64,000 nucleotides of DNA from contig NZ_JAFEUS010000002.1 in assembly GCF_027853335.1 (NCBI RefSeq), positions 682,001 through 746,000 on the forward strand, written 5' to 3'. The translations under genes and the position numbers were made by a program. The notes beneath the pieces were generated by a model. That model was not told the DNA's origin and did no database searches. It saw nothing but the letters and a program-made list of their open reading frames with translations. Below are positions 8,631-17,225 of this stretch, piece by piece (position 1 is the stretch's first letter; the number at the start of each line of letters is the position of its first letter). Source of the stretch: Leucobacter sp. UCMA 4100. GTDB lineage: Bacteria; Actinomycetota; Actinomycetes; Actinomycetales; Microbacteriaceae.

Positions 8631-9482
8631 GTGAAAGCTCTCTCAATCCAATCATCAGTTTCGTACGGCCACGTCGGCAACTCGGCAGCCGTGTTTCCTC
8701 TGCAGCGCATCGGTATCGATGTCATGCCCGTCGCAACCGTCGCGTTCTCGAACCACACCGGCTACGGCGCTTGGCGTGGCCCGCTCATGAGCGGCGAAAC
8801 CGTGCGCGAAATTGTCACCGGCATCGACGAGCGCGACGGGCTCGCTGATGTCGAGTTTGTGCTCTCGGGCTACCAGGGCGGCAACGATATCGGCGACGCC
8901 ATTCTCGACTCGGTTGCCCTCGTCAAAGAGCGCAACCCCAAAGCGATCTACGCCTGCGATCCCGTGCTCGGGAACGCCGCGTCGGGCTGCTTCGTCGCGA
9001 CCGAGGTGCAGGAGCTCATTCGCGATCGCGTCATCCCGAAGGCCGACCTCATCACACCAAACCAGTTCGAGCTCGGCTTCTTGACGAACACGAACCCGCA
9101 GACCCTCGATGAGACCCTCGCTTCAGTCGACCTGGTGCGCGAGCTCGGTCCCAAACACGTGCTCGTCACGAGTGTGGCACGACCCGACCGCCCCGAGAAC
9201 ACGATCGAGATGCTCGCCGTGACCGATGAGGGCGCGTGGATCGTACAGACCCCTCACCTGCCGATGAAAGCGAACGGCTCGGGCGACGTGACCGCCGCCC
9301 TCTTCACTGCTCACTTTGTGAAGACGAATGACGCAGCCCTCGCCCTAGCAAAGACCGTGTCGAGCGTGTTTGCCCTTCTCGAGAACACCCTGGCCTCGGG
9401 CGAGCGCGAGCTGCAGCTCATCGAGTCGCAGGAGGCCTACGCCAACCCAGAGATGCAGTTTGAGGTGCGCAAGATTCGCTAG
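8631..9482 (+). CDS. pdxY: pyridoxal/pyridoxine kinase
   Basis: The 283-residue PfkB/ribokinase-fold protein begins with SIQSSVSYGHVGNSAAVFPLQ, the PdxY/PdxK N-terminus that binds the pyridoxal ring, and ends with the catalytic GSGD motif in KANGSGDVTAALF. It phosphorylates pyridoxal to PLP in vitamin B6 salvage. GTG 8631 was chosen over an upstream ATG at 8481 because homology starts at SIQSSV, and AGAG lies immediately upstream. PLP supply may serve the aminotransferase encoded elsewhere in the window, though that is only inference. The stop codon overlaps the convergent lipoprotein stop by 4 bp. Confidence 0.9.
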   Translation: MKALSIQSSVSYGHVGNSAAVFPLQRIGIDVMPVATVAFSNHTGYGAWRGPLMSGETVREIVTGIDERDGLADVEFVLSGYQGGNDIGDAILDSVALVKERNPKAIYACDPVLGNAASGCFVATEVQELIRDRVIPKADLITPNQFELGFLTNTNPQTLDETLASVDLVRELGPKHVLVTSVARPDRPENTIEMLAVTDEGAWIVQTPHLPMKANGSGDVTAALFTAHFVKTNDAALALAKTVSSVFALLENTLASGERELQLIESQEAYANPEMQFEVRKIR

Positions 9483-10381
9483 AGCCCATAGCGGTCAACG
9501 ACCGCTTCGAGATCGTCGAGGTGCTCTTCGACGAAGCGAGTCTCGTACTCGTCACGCACCTCGGCGATTCTCTCGCTCCAGCCGACCGACTTCGCGCACG
9601 TCGCGTCGGCGGTCGCAATCGCAATCTCTAACTCACGAAATTCTGCGAGTTGCGCCCCGCTCGGATCACCGAGCTCTTGCAGGTTCTCACGCATCTCTTC
9701 GGGAACGTCAGCTCGCTCGGTGCTGCGAATCGGGCGTTCCTCACGCATGCACTCGGCCCACTCGACGTTGAGGGCGACACTGCGCGCGTCGGTTGAGATG
9801 GTTTCGGGCAGCGCCCCGAGTGCGGCGACCAGGTCACGGAAATCGTCATCCTGGTAAATGCGTGCCGGATCGTGATCCATGGTAAAAAGCTGCGCCTCAC
9901 TGCGGCAGCCCTCGAAACCGTTTTCTTGCGTGCCGTCGAGGGCATCAAGATATGCCTTCTGCTTCGTTGTACTGAGCTTCTCAAAGTACTCAGCGTTGGC
10001 GCCCGTCACCTCTTGCAGGTTTTCACCGAGTTGGGTGACATAGTCATCGGTCACCGCGTAGCCGCTCTTCTCAGCGGCCTCGAGCACCTCGTCGTCGCTC
10101 ATATCGCGTTCGGCCTTCTTTGCAGCCACCTCAGGCTTGTAGTCGAAGCCGTTAAAGGCCATGCAACCAGCGATAATGCTCTCGGCGCCGGCCGCGCGCT
10201 CTTGTTCGTTCCACACCTGGTCGATATACCAGCTGAGCGGGTGCTCTTCAGGCTCGACTTCTTCGGTCTCGCTTGGCGGGAGAACCGGGGGCATCGGCAG
10301 TTCGGGCGCGCAGGCGGTGAGCGCCAGCGTACCCGCCATGAGGGTCAGGGCAGCCCAACCTACCGAACGTCGTTTCTGCAA
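9479..10381 (-). CDS. lipoprotein of an ABC export operon (paralogue A)
   Basis: The 300-residue lipoprotein has a signal LTLMAGTLALTAC, with the lipobox cysteine at about residue 24. TTG 10381 is preferred: it is preceded at 5 nt by GGGGGAAAG and avoids overlap with the permease gene. The mature part is acidic and helical, with four conserved cysteines. Motifs HPLSWYIDQVW, AGCMAFNGFDYKPE, WAECMREE and ATCAKSVGWSERI recur in the lipoprotein at 14015-15049 (HPLNAYWSALY, AECMAKQGFEYKPD, WAECMAKEG, TCADKLKWDKV), so the two are paralogues. It lies 41 bp after the permease gene and closes the operon. I do not know its function. A periplasm-side accessory of the exporter is my inference. Confidence 0.75.
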   Translation of the reverse strand: MQKRRSVGWAALTLMAGTLALTACAPELPMPPVLPPSETEEVEPEEHPLSWYIDQVWNEQERAAGAESIIAGCMAFNGFDYKPEVAAKKAERDMSDDEVLEAAEKSGYAVTDDYVTQLGENLQEVTGANAEYFEKLSTTKQKAYLDALDGTQENGFEGCRSEAQLFTMDHDPARIYQDDDFRDLVAALGALPETISTDARSVALNVEWAECMREERPIRSTERADVPEEMRENLQELGDPSGAQLAEFRELEIAIATADATCAKSVGWSERIAEVRDEYETRFVEEHLDDLEAVVDRYGL

Positions 10382-10422
10382 AAGCGCTTTCCCCCGGCTC
10401 AAAACTGTCTTGGTGAGTGCTG

Positions 10423-11724
10423 CTAGCGAGCGTCGCGCAGGGCGTCGACGGGCTCGATGCGAGCAGCCTTTAACGCCGGGTAGGTGCCCGCCGCTAAACC
10501 TACAATAGCGCCAACCAGTACTCCAGCGGGCGCAGCCCACCACGAAACAACCGGTGTCCACTCCTGAATGACCGAGATGATCAGCAGGCCGATGAGCCCC
10601 ACAGAGACACCGATGAGCCCGCCGAGAACGCCCGTGATGAGCGACTCGAGCATGAACTGCTGCGCAATATGTTTCGTGCGAGCACCGAGCGCCCTGCGAA
10701 GTCCGATCTCTGAACGCCGCTCGGCGACCGAGAGCAGCGTGACGTTGGCGATGCCAATGCCACCGCCCAGCAGCGCGACCGCGCCAATCGCGATAAAGAG
10801 CACGTTGAAGTCGGCCTCCATGCTGCCCTGCAGCTCGCTCATACTCGCGGGGGCCCCGATCTTGTACCCCTCTGGGCTGTTCGGGCTCAGTGCGATGGGA
10901 GCTTGCTTGGCCACGACGGGACCAGCACCGACCTGAATGCGAATGTCAAGGTTTTGTGGTTTCCCGAGGCCGAGCTGCTCCCGAGCCGTCGTGATCGGCA
11001 CGATGGCCGAGTCGAGCAGCGTTTCGCGCACCCCCACCTCGTCGAGAATGCCAATGACGGTGTAGGCACGGTCGTCAATGAAGATGGCCGGTTGCCCGGT
11101 CACTCGGTTGATGCCGAGCTTCTCGGCGGCCTTCTTGCCGAGCACCACGACGCGATCACCGCGTTCGGCGTGGCCCTCGTCGAAAAAGCGACCCGTCGAC
11201 AGCGATCCGCTCACCACGTCCAAGAGGCCGGCAGAGGCGGCAATCACCTTTGGTGGTGCCTCTGGGACGGCTCCGGGGTCTTGCACTTGCACGGCGTCAA
11301 CGCTGAGGCCCTGAGGCAGCTCAGCAATGAGCGTGGAGTCTTCGACACCAGCGATCTGCGAAACCCGCTCGACCGCGTCCCACGGCAGCCGTTGGGTCAC
11401 TCGTTCTTTATTCCCCGGGCCATCAGCCTTGCCCGGCTCGACCGTCACTCGCGTTGCCGTGACCGAGTCAAACTTTTGCGAGATCTGGCCCGCCGCCGTT
11501 TGGGCAAGGCCGATCGTCAGCACGAGCGAGGCAATGCCGAGCACGGTGCCGACGAGCGTGATGATGAGCCTCGAGGGTCGTGCCGCAACGCCCTCGAGCG
11601 CCTCATGCACGAGGTCTTGCGTCGTGAAGCCCGTCTTCACTCGTGAACGACGGGGCCGCCACGAGAAGCGTGCGAGCCGTGACCGGCGCGAGGGCTCCTC
11701 TGTCTCGGTGTGTAATTCGTTCAC
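10423..11724 (-). CDS. MacB/FtsX-type ABC transporter permease
   Basis: The 433-residue protein has the MacB layout. A cytoplasmic N-terminus is followed by one membrane helix (about residues 38-60, LIITLVGTVLGIASLVLTIGL), a large extracytoplasmic MacB_PCD domain (about 65-290) and three C-terminal FtsX helices. The motif ERRSEIGLRRALGARTKHI is diagnostic of FtsX permeases. It overlaps the ATPase gene by 4 bp (GTGA), and together with that ATPase and the HlyD-like adaptor it forms a tripartite mechanotransmission-type exporter. Substrates of such systems include peptides, antibiotics and lipoproteins; none can be assigned here. Confidence 0.88.
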   Translation of the reverse strand: MNELHTETEEPSRRSRLARFSWRPRRSRVKTGFTTQDLVHEALEGVAARPSRLIITLVGTVLGIASLVLTIGLAQTAAGQISQKFDSVTATRVTVEPGKADGPGNKERVTQRLPWDAVERVSQIAGVEDSTLIAELPQGLSVDAVQVQDPGAVPEAPPKVIAASAGLLDVVSGSLSTGRFFDEGHAERGDRVVVLGKKAAEKLGINRVTGQPAIFIDDRAYTVIGILDEVGVRETLLDSAIVPITTAREQLGLGKPQNLDIRIQVGAGPVVAKQAPIALSPNSPEGYKIGAPASMSELQGSMEADFNVLFIAIGAVALLGGGIGIANVTLLSVAERRSEIGLRRALGARTKHIAQQFMLESLITGVLGGLIGVSVGLIGLLIISVIQEWTPVVSWWAAPAGVLVGAIVGLAAGTYPALKAARIEPVDALRDAR

Positions 11725-12413
11725 TCGATCTCCAACAATTCTCCGTCGCTAATGCGCACGCGACGCCCAGCAGCCTCGGCAACCGCCTGGTCGTGGGTAA
11801 TCATAATGATGGTGAGCCCATCGGCCCCGAGCTCATCGAAAAGCCTCATGACGCGCCGCGAATTCTCTTTATCGAGATTGCCCGTGGGCTCGTCGGCGAG
11901 CAGCAGCTTTGGCGATGTACTCACGGCGCGAGCAACGGCAACGCGTTGCCGCTCGCCTCCCGAGAGCGTGCTCGGTGAGAAGTGCACGCGGTGGCTCAGG
12001 CCAACCCGCTCAAGAGCGGCGAGGGCGAGCTCCTTGCGCTCAGCCTTGGGCACTTGGGCGTACGCCGTGGCAAGCATGACGTTGTCGAGCACCGTGCGGT
12101 GTGGCAACAAGTGAAACGACTGAAACACAAACCCGATCTGACCGCCGCGAAGCTCGGCCCGTTCGTCTTCTGAGAGCGTTGACGTGTCAATGCCCTCGAG
12201 CAGGTACCGGCCGGTGCTCGGTCGGTCGAGCAGGCCAAGCGTGTTCAGCATCGTCGATTTGCCCGAACCAGAAGGCCCGACAATCGCGAGGTAGTCACCC
12301 CGCTCAACCGTGAGGTTGACGCCGCGCAAAGCGTGCACCGCGGGGGGCCCAGGAAAAATGCGCGTGATGTCGTCGAGCACCACGAGCGGGCCATCGAGTG
12401 TTGCTGGCTCCAC
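11721..12413 (-). CDS. MacB/LolD-type ABC transporter ATP-binding protein
   Basis: The 230-residue ATPase has all nucleotide motifs: Walker A GPSGSGKST, signature LSGGERQRVAVARA, Walker B LLLADEPTGNLD and the H-loop in IIMITHD. The EPTGNLD sequence is typical of the LolD/MacB/FtsE subgroup, which energises transmembrane conformational change rather than classical transport. GTG 12413 overlaps the adaptor stop by 1 bp (TAGTG). It pairs with the permease at 10423-11724. Confidence 0.92.
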   Translation of the reverse strand: MEPATLDGPLVVLDDITRIFPGPPAVHALRGVNLTVERGDYLAIVGPSGSGKSTMLNTLGLLDRPSTGRYLLEGIDTSTLSEDERAELRGGQIGFVFQSFHLLPHRTVLDNVMLATAYAQVPKAERKELALAALERVGLSHRVHFSPSTLSGGERQRVAVARAVSTSPKLLLADEPTGNLDKENSRRVMRLFDELGADGLTIIMITHDQAVAEAAGRRVRISDGELLEIE

Positions 12414-14008
12414 TAGCGGCCCACCACGATCTTGGCGCCGGGTTCGATACGTTTGTCGCTCGCGCTGACCTCAACAAAACCGTCGGCGGCAAGCCCGACC
12501 GTCACCTCGATGATCTCGGTTGCGTACGGATCTTTCTTCGTCGGTGTGAGCAGCTCGATGCGATTGTCGCCCCCTGAACCCGCCGACAGTGCAGCGATCG
12601 GCACCGCGAGCACCTCGCCGTCGGTGGCCTCGACCGGAACCCGTACGCGCACGTTCGTGCCGCGCAGCGCCTCGATCTGCTCTGATGTGAGCTCGCCCGG
12701 CGCGAAAGTGACGGTGTAACGGCCACCCGAGTCGCCGCCCTGCGAGCCTTGCTGCTCGCCGCCGCCACCGTTGCCACCTCCCTCATCGTTCTTCTTGCCG
12801 GCTTTGGGCTCGGTGATTGCGGTCACCTTGGCTTCAAGCTCATCGCCATCGGGCCCCGGGAAGAAACCAACGCTGTCTTTTTTGAGCAGCTCAGCGTCTT
12901 GCTTCGCAACGGTTCCAGAAATCGTGAGCGTCGCGCCTGAAACGATCATCGCGTTGTTTTGAAGCACGTCGCCGCGCTTCACGTACACGCTGTCGACACG
13001 CCTTGGCAGCGAAGCAACAAAGACGACCTCGCTCGAGGGCAGCGACGGCAAGACGGCGATCTGTGCCTCGCCGAGCTCACGCTGAGCGTCGCCGAGGGAC
13101 TCGTTCGCGGTTTGTAGCTGTGCGAGAGCAACCGAGTCGTCTTCTTGCGCTTCGCGAGCAGCACGAAGGTCGGCCTGTGCCTGCGAAACGCCGACGTTCG
13201 CGTCGCGCACTGCCCGCTCGGCACCACGGAGGGTATCGCGCGCCTCGTCGCCTCCGGTTGGCGCGTCGTAGCCTGCCCGCTCGTAGAGTGCCTGAACGCC
13301 CCAGGCGGTATCGTTTTCAAACACGTCGCTTGACTGATCGCCGGCCCAAATATCGAGCGCCGCAAGGGCCGCTTTGAGCTGAGCAACATCGGGGCCGCGC
13401 AGGCCAACGCTGAGGTTGCGGTATGCCGGCAGTTCGCCGGGAAGCACGAGCACCGGGCGACCGGCAACCTCGAGGGCGATATTGCCGCTCTCGAAGATCG
13501 CGCCCTCATCGGGCACGTGCCCGGTCACAACCGCACGCTCAGCGAGCCCTGCAGTATCGATCTCAAGCTCAACCGGATCGGCGTAGGTCACTTCGCCGCG
13601 CATCACGACGGTGTTTTCAATGGCGCGCTTCTCGACCGGAGCCGTAATGGGTCCGGCCTCGGGCGCCTCGGTTCTCGCGGCGAGTTCAGCCGGCGAAACG
13701 ATGAACTGCATGACCAGAATGCCCGCGAGCAGCGAGACCACCGCGACACCGGCAATGAGCGCGACGAGCCTTGGCCCTGCCCATGCTTTCTTGCCGGGAA
13801 CCCCCGATGCTTCAGGGTCGTCAGCGTCTGCCGGCTGGTGCTTCGCCGCCTCGGCCTTGCGTTCGGCACGTTTCTCGGCTCGGGCAGCTTTCTGCTCAGA
13901 CTGCTCACGTTTCTTCTCGGCACGGGCCGAGGCCTTCGCCTCCTGAGCCGCGGCTTTTGCCGCGGCCTTCTCGTCTTTGCTCAGGGGCTGCTGTGATTCT
14001 TCACTCAC
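12413..14008 (-). CDS. HlyD/MacA-like adaptor with peptidoglycan-binding-like domain
   Basis: The 531-residue protein starts at GTG 14008, 6 bp after the upstream lipoprotein. Residues 1-60 are an unusual Lys/Ala/Glu-rich cytoplasmic coiled coil. One membrane helix follows (about 75-97, VALIAGVAVVSLLAGILVMQF), then an extracytoplasmic HlyD-like region. Within it, NLSVGLRGPDVAQLKAALA to AVQALYERAGY-like sequence (about 200-250) resembles a PG_binding_1 domain, and a helical hairpin (about 255-320) has many Ala/Gln/Glu heptads. The C-terminus has barrel-sandwich repeats and a Gly/Gln-rich linker at about 425-440. It probably links the ABC permease to the cell wall. The N-terminal charged coil is the odd element. 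Confidence 0.8.
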   Translation of the reverse strand: MSEESQQPLSKDEKAAAKAAAQEAKASARAEKKREQSEQKAARAEKRAERKAEAAKHQPADADDPEASGVPGKKAWAGPRLVALIAGVAVVSLLAGILVMQFIVSPAELAARTEAPEAGPITAPVEKRAIENTVVMRGEVTYADPVELEIDTAGLAERAVVTGHVPDEGAIFESGNIALEVAGRPVLVLPGELPAYRNLSVGLRGPDVAQLKAALAALDIWAGDQSSDVFENDTAWGVQALYERAGYDAPTGGDEARDTLRGAERAVRDANVGVSQAQADLRAAREAQEDDSVALAQLQTANESLGDAQRELGEAQIAVLPSLPSSEVVFVASLPRRVDSVYVKRGDVLQNNAMIVSGATLTISGTVAKQDAELLKKDSVGFFPGPDGDELEAKVTAITEPKAGKKNDEGGGNGGGGEQQGSQGGDSGGRYTVTFAPGELTSEQIEALRGTNVRVRVPVEATDGEVLAVPIAALSAGSGGDNRIELLTPTKKDPYATEIIEVTVGLAADGFVEVSASDKRIEPGAKIVVGR

Positions 14009-14014
14009 CGAGGC

Positions 14015-15049
14015 CTACTTCTTCTGGCCGTACTTTGCGACCATGGCATCAAGCTGAGCCTTGTTCTTGTCGACGAAGGCCTGCGAAAGGTCGATGTCGA
14101 CATCGCTGTTGACCTTGTCCCACTTCAGCTTGTCAGCGCAGGTAAAGTCGGCAACGGCAACCTCGATCTCGCGCTTCTGGAACTCGTCTTTGACCTCCTG
14201 TGAAGGCTCTTTCCACTCGTCGTTCTCACCGTTGTTCGCATTGACCTCTTCGGCTTTCTCGTTCCACTCCTCCTGGAGAGAATCCTGTGCGAGATTACGG
14301 TCACTGTAGTCACTCAGTCCCTCTTTGGCCATGCACTCAGCCCAATCGCTATTCAGCTTCTTAATGCGCTCGTCCTCTTGCATGTCGGTGTAGAGATTTT
14401 CGAGGTCTTGCATCAAATCAGCGAATTCTGGATCTTCGTAAATATCCATACCTGGGTTGTTTTGCGTTTCTTTTTGCGCTTCGCCATAGCAGCCCTGGTC
14501 GAGTGAATCCCAGTCGAAGTCTTCGCCTTCTTCGAGCAGTTCCATCTGCTCGTCGGTGAGCCCGGGCCCAGAGAGCGCTTCATAGTAAGCCTGCTGCTCT
14601 GACTCGCTGAGCGACATGACGTATTCCTCATTCGGGTCGAAGTACTCTTCTTCATCACCGTTAGCGGGGCTCATCATGTCGTTCATGCCGGGCCAGTCGA
14701 CAATGCCGTACCCGTATTCTTTGGCAAACTCGAGGGTTCCCCATTCGGGCCCTGAGTCTTCTTCTTCCTCCTCGCCGTCGTCTTCGAAGATGACGGTCCC
14801 GCTGTTGGTATCAGGCTTGTATTCAAAGCCCTGCTTCGCCATGCACTCGGCGATCAGTGCCTGCTCTTCATCGTGCTGCTTATCGTAATCTTCCTGCGTC
14901 ATATCCTCGCCCGTATAGAGCGCACTCCAGTATGCGTTGAGGGGATGATCTTCAGGATTTGGCTCGGTGTTTGACGAACAACCGCTCAGCACGAGGCTCG
15001 CAGCGCCAACAGTGACGAGTGTTGCAAAGATGAGTCTGTTCTGGCGCAT
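14015..15049 (-). CDS. acidic lipoprotein heading an ABC export operon (paralogue B)
   Basis: The 344-residue product starts at ATG 15049, preceded by GAAAGG at 6 nt; a longer reading from 15160 lacks a site. The signal is FATLVTVGAASLVLSGC with a clear lipobox. The mature protein is extremely acidic, with an EEEEEDSG run around residue 102 and Asp/Glu throughout. Conserved cysteine motifs (AECMAKQGFEYKPD, GCYGEA, WAECMAKEG, FTCADKLKW) match the lipoprotein at the other end of the operon. The strong negative charge suggests cation or cationic-peptide binding outside the membrane, which is inference. It is the first gene of the five-gene operon. Confidence 0.78.
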   Translation of the reverse strand: MRQNRLIFATLVTVGAASLVLSGCSSNTEPNPEDHPLNAYWSALYTGEDMTQEDYDKQHDEEQALIAECMAKQGFEYKPDTNSGTVIFEDDGEEEEEDSGPEWGTLEFAKEYGYGIVDWPGMNDMMSPANGDEEEYFDPNEEYVMSLSESEQQAYYEALSGPGLTDEQMELLEEGEDFDWDSLDQGCYGEAQKETQNNPGMDIYEDPEFADLMQDLENLYTDMQEDERIKKLNSDWAECMAKEGLSDYSDRNLAQDSLQEEWNEKAEEVNANNGENDEWKEPSQEVKDEFQKREIEVAVADFTCADKLKWDKVNSDVDIDLSQAFVDKNKAQLDAMVAKYGQKK

Positions 15050-15238
15050 GTTTGGCCTTTCAAATAACGCTTTGGCAAGGAATCTCCCGGCCCCAAAAGA
15101 GAGACATGCACCGGCGTACGCCAACCACATCTGCTTGGAAGCATACCCGAGAGCACCCACCGAGCTCCCCGCAATTCGGCACTTTCCAAGGTAACCATAT
15201 GATCACGATGCGTGCCGCGTTCTTGGCCCCATGCCTCG
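15050..15238. other. intergenic region before the ABC export operon
   Basis: This stretch carries the upstream region of the operon starting at 15049. TATGCT at 15142-15147 on the minus strand (complement AGCATA) could be a -10, but no matching -35 at normal spacing was found. I see no conserved open reading frame or terminator in it. Confidence 0.3.
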
Positions 15239-15688
15239 TCAGTCGACCTGCAGCCTGCGCGCTCCGGGCCCCTCTTGAGCGAGCGTATCGCCGGGGTTCA
15301 GCACCCGGCAGGTGTTGAGCGATAGGCACCCGCAGCCGATACACCCGATAAGTTCCGCTTCGAGCAGCTCGAGCTCCTTGCGGCGGGCTTCGAGGCGATC
15401 GTGCCACTGTTGCGAAATGCGCCGCCAGTCGTTCTTGCCCGGCATGCGATCTTCGGGCAGTGACTCGAACACTTCGGCGACTTCAGACAACGGAATGCCA
15501 AAGCGTCGCGCCGCGCTGATGATGCCGATGCGCCGCAAGACATGGCGCGGGTAGCGTCGCTGGTTGCCTGCGGTGCGTACCGAGGTGATGAGCCCTCGCT
15601 CTTCGTAAAAGCGCACGGCGCTCGTCGCGATACCTGCGCGCTCTGCGACCTCACCGATGGTGAGCAGCTCTGTCGGCGTGTACTGCAT
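15239..15688 (-). CDS. soxR: SoxR-type redox-sensing MerR regulator (SoxR1)
   Basis: The 149-residue protein has a MerR helix-turn-helix (LLTIGEVAERAGIATSAVRFYEE, in part), RTAGNQRRYPRH, a dimerisation helix, and the [2Fe-2S] cluster motif CIGCGCLSLNTC (C-x2-C-x-C-x5-C) at about residues 115-126. SoxR proteins are activated by oxidation of this cluster by redox-cycling compounds. ATG 15688 gives the usual length; an upstream GTG at 15691 is possible, and a longer frame from 15781 would cover the operator. The gene is divergent from an MFS exporter, and a 20-bp perfect palindrome lies between them, so it most likely activates that exporter. Confidence 0.92.
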   Translation of the reverse strand: MQYTPTELLTIGEVAERAGIATSAVRFYEERGLITSVRTAGNQRRYPRHVLRRIGIISAARRFGIPLSEVAEVFESLPEDRMPGKNDWRRISQQWHDRLEARRKELELLEAELIGCIGCGCLSLNTCRVLNPGDTLAQEGPGARRLQVD

Positions 15689-15741
15689 CACGCACCTCAT
15701 TCTCGCTCGGGGCCGGGGTGGTCTCTCAATAATAAGCACCC

Positions 15742-15772
15742 TTGACTTAAAGTGCACTTTAAGTTTTACCGT
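15742..15772 (+). promoter_or_regulatory. SoxR1 operator/promoter with 19-bp spacer
   Basis: ACTTAAAGTGCACTTTAAGT at 15745-15764 is a perfect 20-bp palindrome lying between -35 TTGACT (15742-15747) and a -10-like TACCGT (15767-15772). The 19-bp spacer is the hallmark of MerR-family promoters. The predicted transcription start falls at about 15779-15780, on the ATG of the MFS gene, so the transcript would be leaderless. Confidence 0.8.
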
Positions 15773-15779
15773 TGACCTC

Positions 15780-17225
15780 ATGAGTCACCATTACCCAGAT
15801 TCCCCCGCCCCAGAAACCGCCCCAACACCGCTGACCGAAACCGCCGAGACCGGTTGGCGCGCGCTCTTCTCACGGCAATACCGCTCGGCCGTGCTCGTCA
15901 TGGCGAGCGGCGTCGCCCTCTACGCCATGAACCTCTACTTCACCGCAGCACTCATGCCCTCGGTTGTTGCCGACATCGGCGGCGAGCGCTACTACGCTTG
16001 GGCCTCAACCGGCTACCTCATCACCGCGGTCATCGCGACCATGTTCGTGAGCAGGCTCATCGGCACACGGGGCGCTCGTCGCTCGTACATCGGTGCCTAC
16101 GTCGCCTTCGCTGCGGGAACGGCGCTCGGCTCCCTCAGCCCGACCATGGAGCTGTTCATCGCGGGCCGCGCGCTCCAGGGCATCGGCGCGGGCTTGCTCA
16201 CGGGGCTTGGCTACGCGACGATCCGCTCGGTGTTGCCGGCGCAGCTCTGGATTCGCGCGACAAGCCTCATCACTGCCATGTTTGGCGTCGGGGCTCTCGT
16301 CGGCCCGATGCTTGGCGGATCCTTCGCGCAGGCCGGCGCCTGGCGTGCAGCGTTCGGGGTGCTTGCCGTGCTCGCCCTCGTGCTCGCCGTGGTCGCGTTC
16401 AAGACGCTGCCCCCGAAGCGCCCCGATGCGCAGGCCGCGGCCCCGCTTCCGATCGCCTCGATGACCGCACTCGCGCTCACGGCGGCCGCGCTGAGCCTCA
16501 GCTCGATTCTGTCGGGTGCATTCGTACTCGTGATGATCGGGGCGGGGTTGCTGCTGCTCGCCGCCTTTCTCGTCATCGACTCGAAGGACCAGCACGGGGT
16601 ACTTCCCCGTCTCGCCTACCAGCGCGGCAGTTCACTGAAGTGGATCTACCTCACCGTAGCGACGCTCTGTGCCGGGGTCATGACCGAGAATTTCATACCG
16701 CTGTTCGGGCAGCAGCTGGGCGGGCTCTCACCGCTCGTCGCGGGCATGCTCGGCGCGACCCTATCGATCGGTTGGGTCGGCGGGCAGCTCTTCAGCGCCA
16801 ACGTGAGCGCCGAGGCCGCGAGAGCGCTCGTGCGCACGGGACCGGCGCTCCTCACCGCGGGACTCACGGGCTACGGCTTGCTGCTCGTCGCGGGAGCCAG
16901 CACTATCACGGTTATCGTCTGGGCGGTGCTGCTGCTCGTCGCGGGAGCGGGCATCGGCCTCGCGTTTCCGCACCTCACCGTCGCGGCGATGAGCAGCAGC
17001 GATGACCCGGGCGAGAGCGCAAAGGCCGCGGCCGCCGTGAGCACCACGCAGCTCATCGCGTTCACGCTCACCTCAGCGCTCGCGGGAAACCTGCTCCTGC
17101 TCGGAGGCGCCGACCATGCCGCCTCTGCGCGGTGGCTCGTGTTGGGCATCGCGGTACTCACAGCGCTCGGCATCGGCACCGCATTCGCGGTCACGAAAAA
17201 GCGCCCTCATCACGCGAGGCCGTAG
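15780..17225 (+). CDS. MFS multidrug exporter under SoxR1
   Basis: The 481-residue protein has about 14 hydrophobic segments after a 40-residue polar Pro/Thr-rich N-terminus (SPAPETAPTPLTETAETG). It carries DHA2-like MFS features such as a GRALQGIGAGLLTGLGYA helix and GVGALVGPMLGGSFAQAGAWR (antiporter motif C region, GPxxGG). The family exports drugs or dyes with protons. ATG 15780 is the first base of the predicted SoxR-dependent transcript, which also argues for this start. The expected trigger is a redox-active compound sensed by SoxR1. The 3' end overlaps the convergent GNAT gene by 16 bp. Confidence 0.88.
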   Translation: MSHHYPDSPAPETAPTPLTETAETGWRALFSRQYRSAVLVMASGVALYAMNLYFTAALMPSVVADIGGERYYAWASTGYLITAVIATMFVSRLIGTRGARRSYIGAYVAFAAGTALGSLSPTMELFIAGRALQGIGAGLLTGLGYATIRSVLPAQLWIRATSLITAMFGVGALVGPMLGGSFAQAGAWRAAFGVLAVLALVLAVVAFKTLPPKRPDAQAAAPLPIASMTALALTAAALSLSSILSGAFVLVMIGAGLLLLAAFLVIDSKDQHGVLPRLAYQRGSSLKWIYLTVATLCAGVMTENFIPLFGQQLGGLSPLVAGMLGATLSIGWVGGQLFSANVSAEAARALVRTGPALLTAGLTGYGLLLVAGASTITVIVWAVLLLVAGAGIGLAFPHLTVAAMSSSDDPGESAKAAAAVSTTQLIAFTLTSALAGNLLLLGGADHAASARWLVLGIAVLTALGIGTAFAVTKKRPHHARP

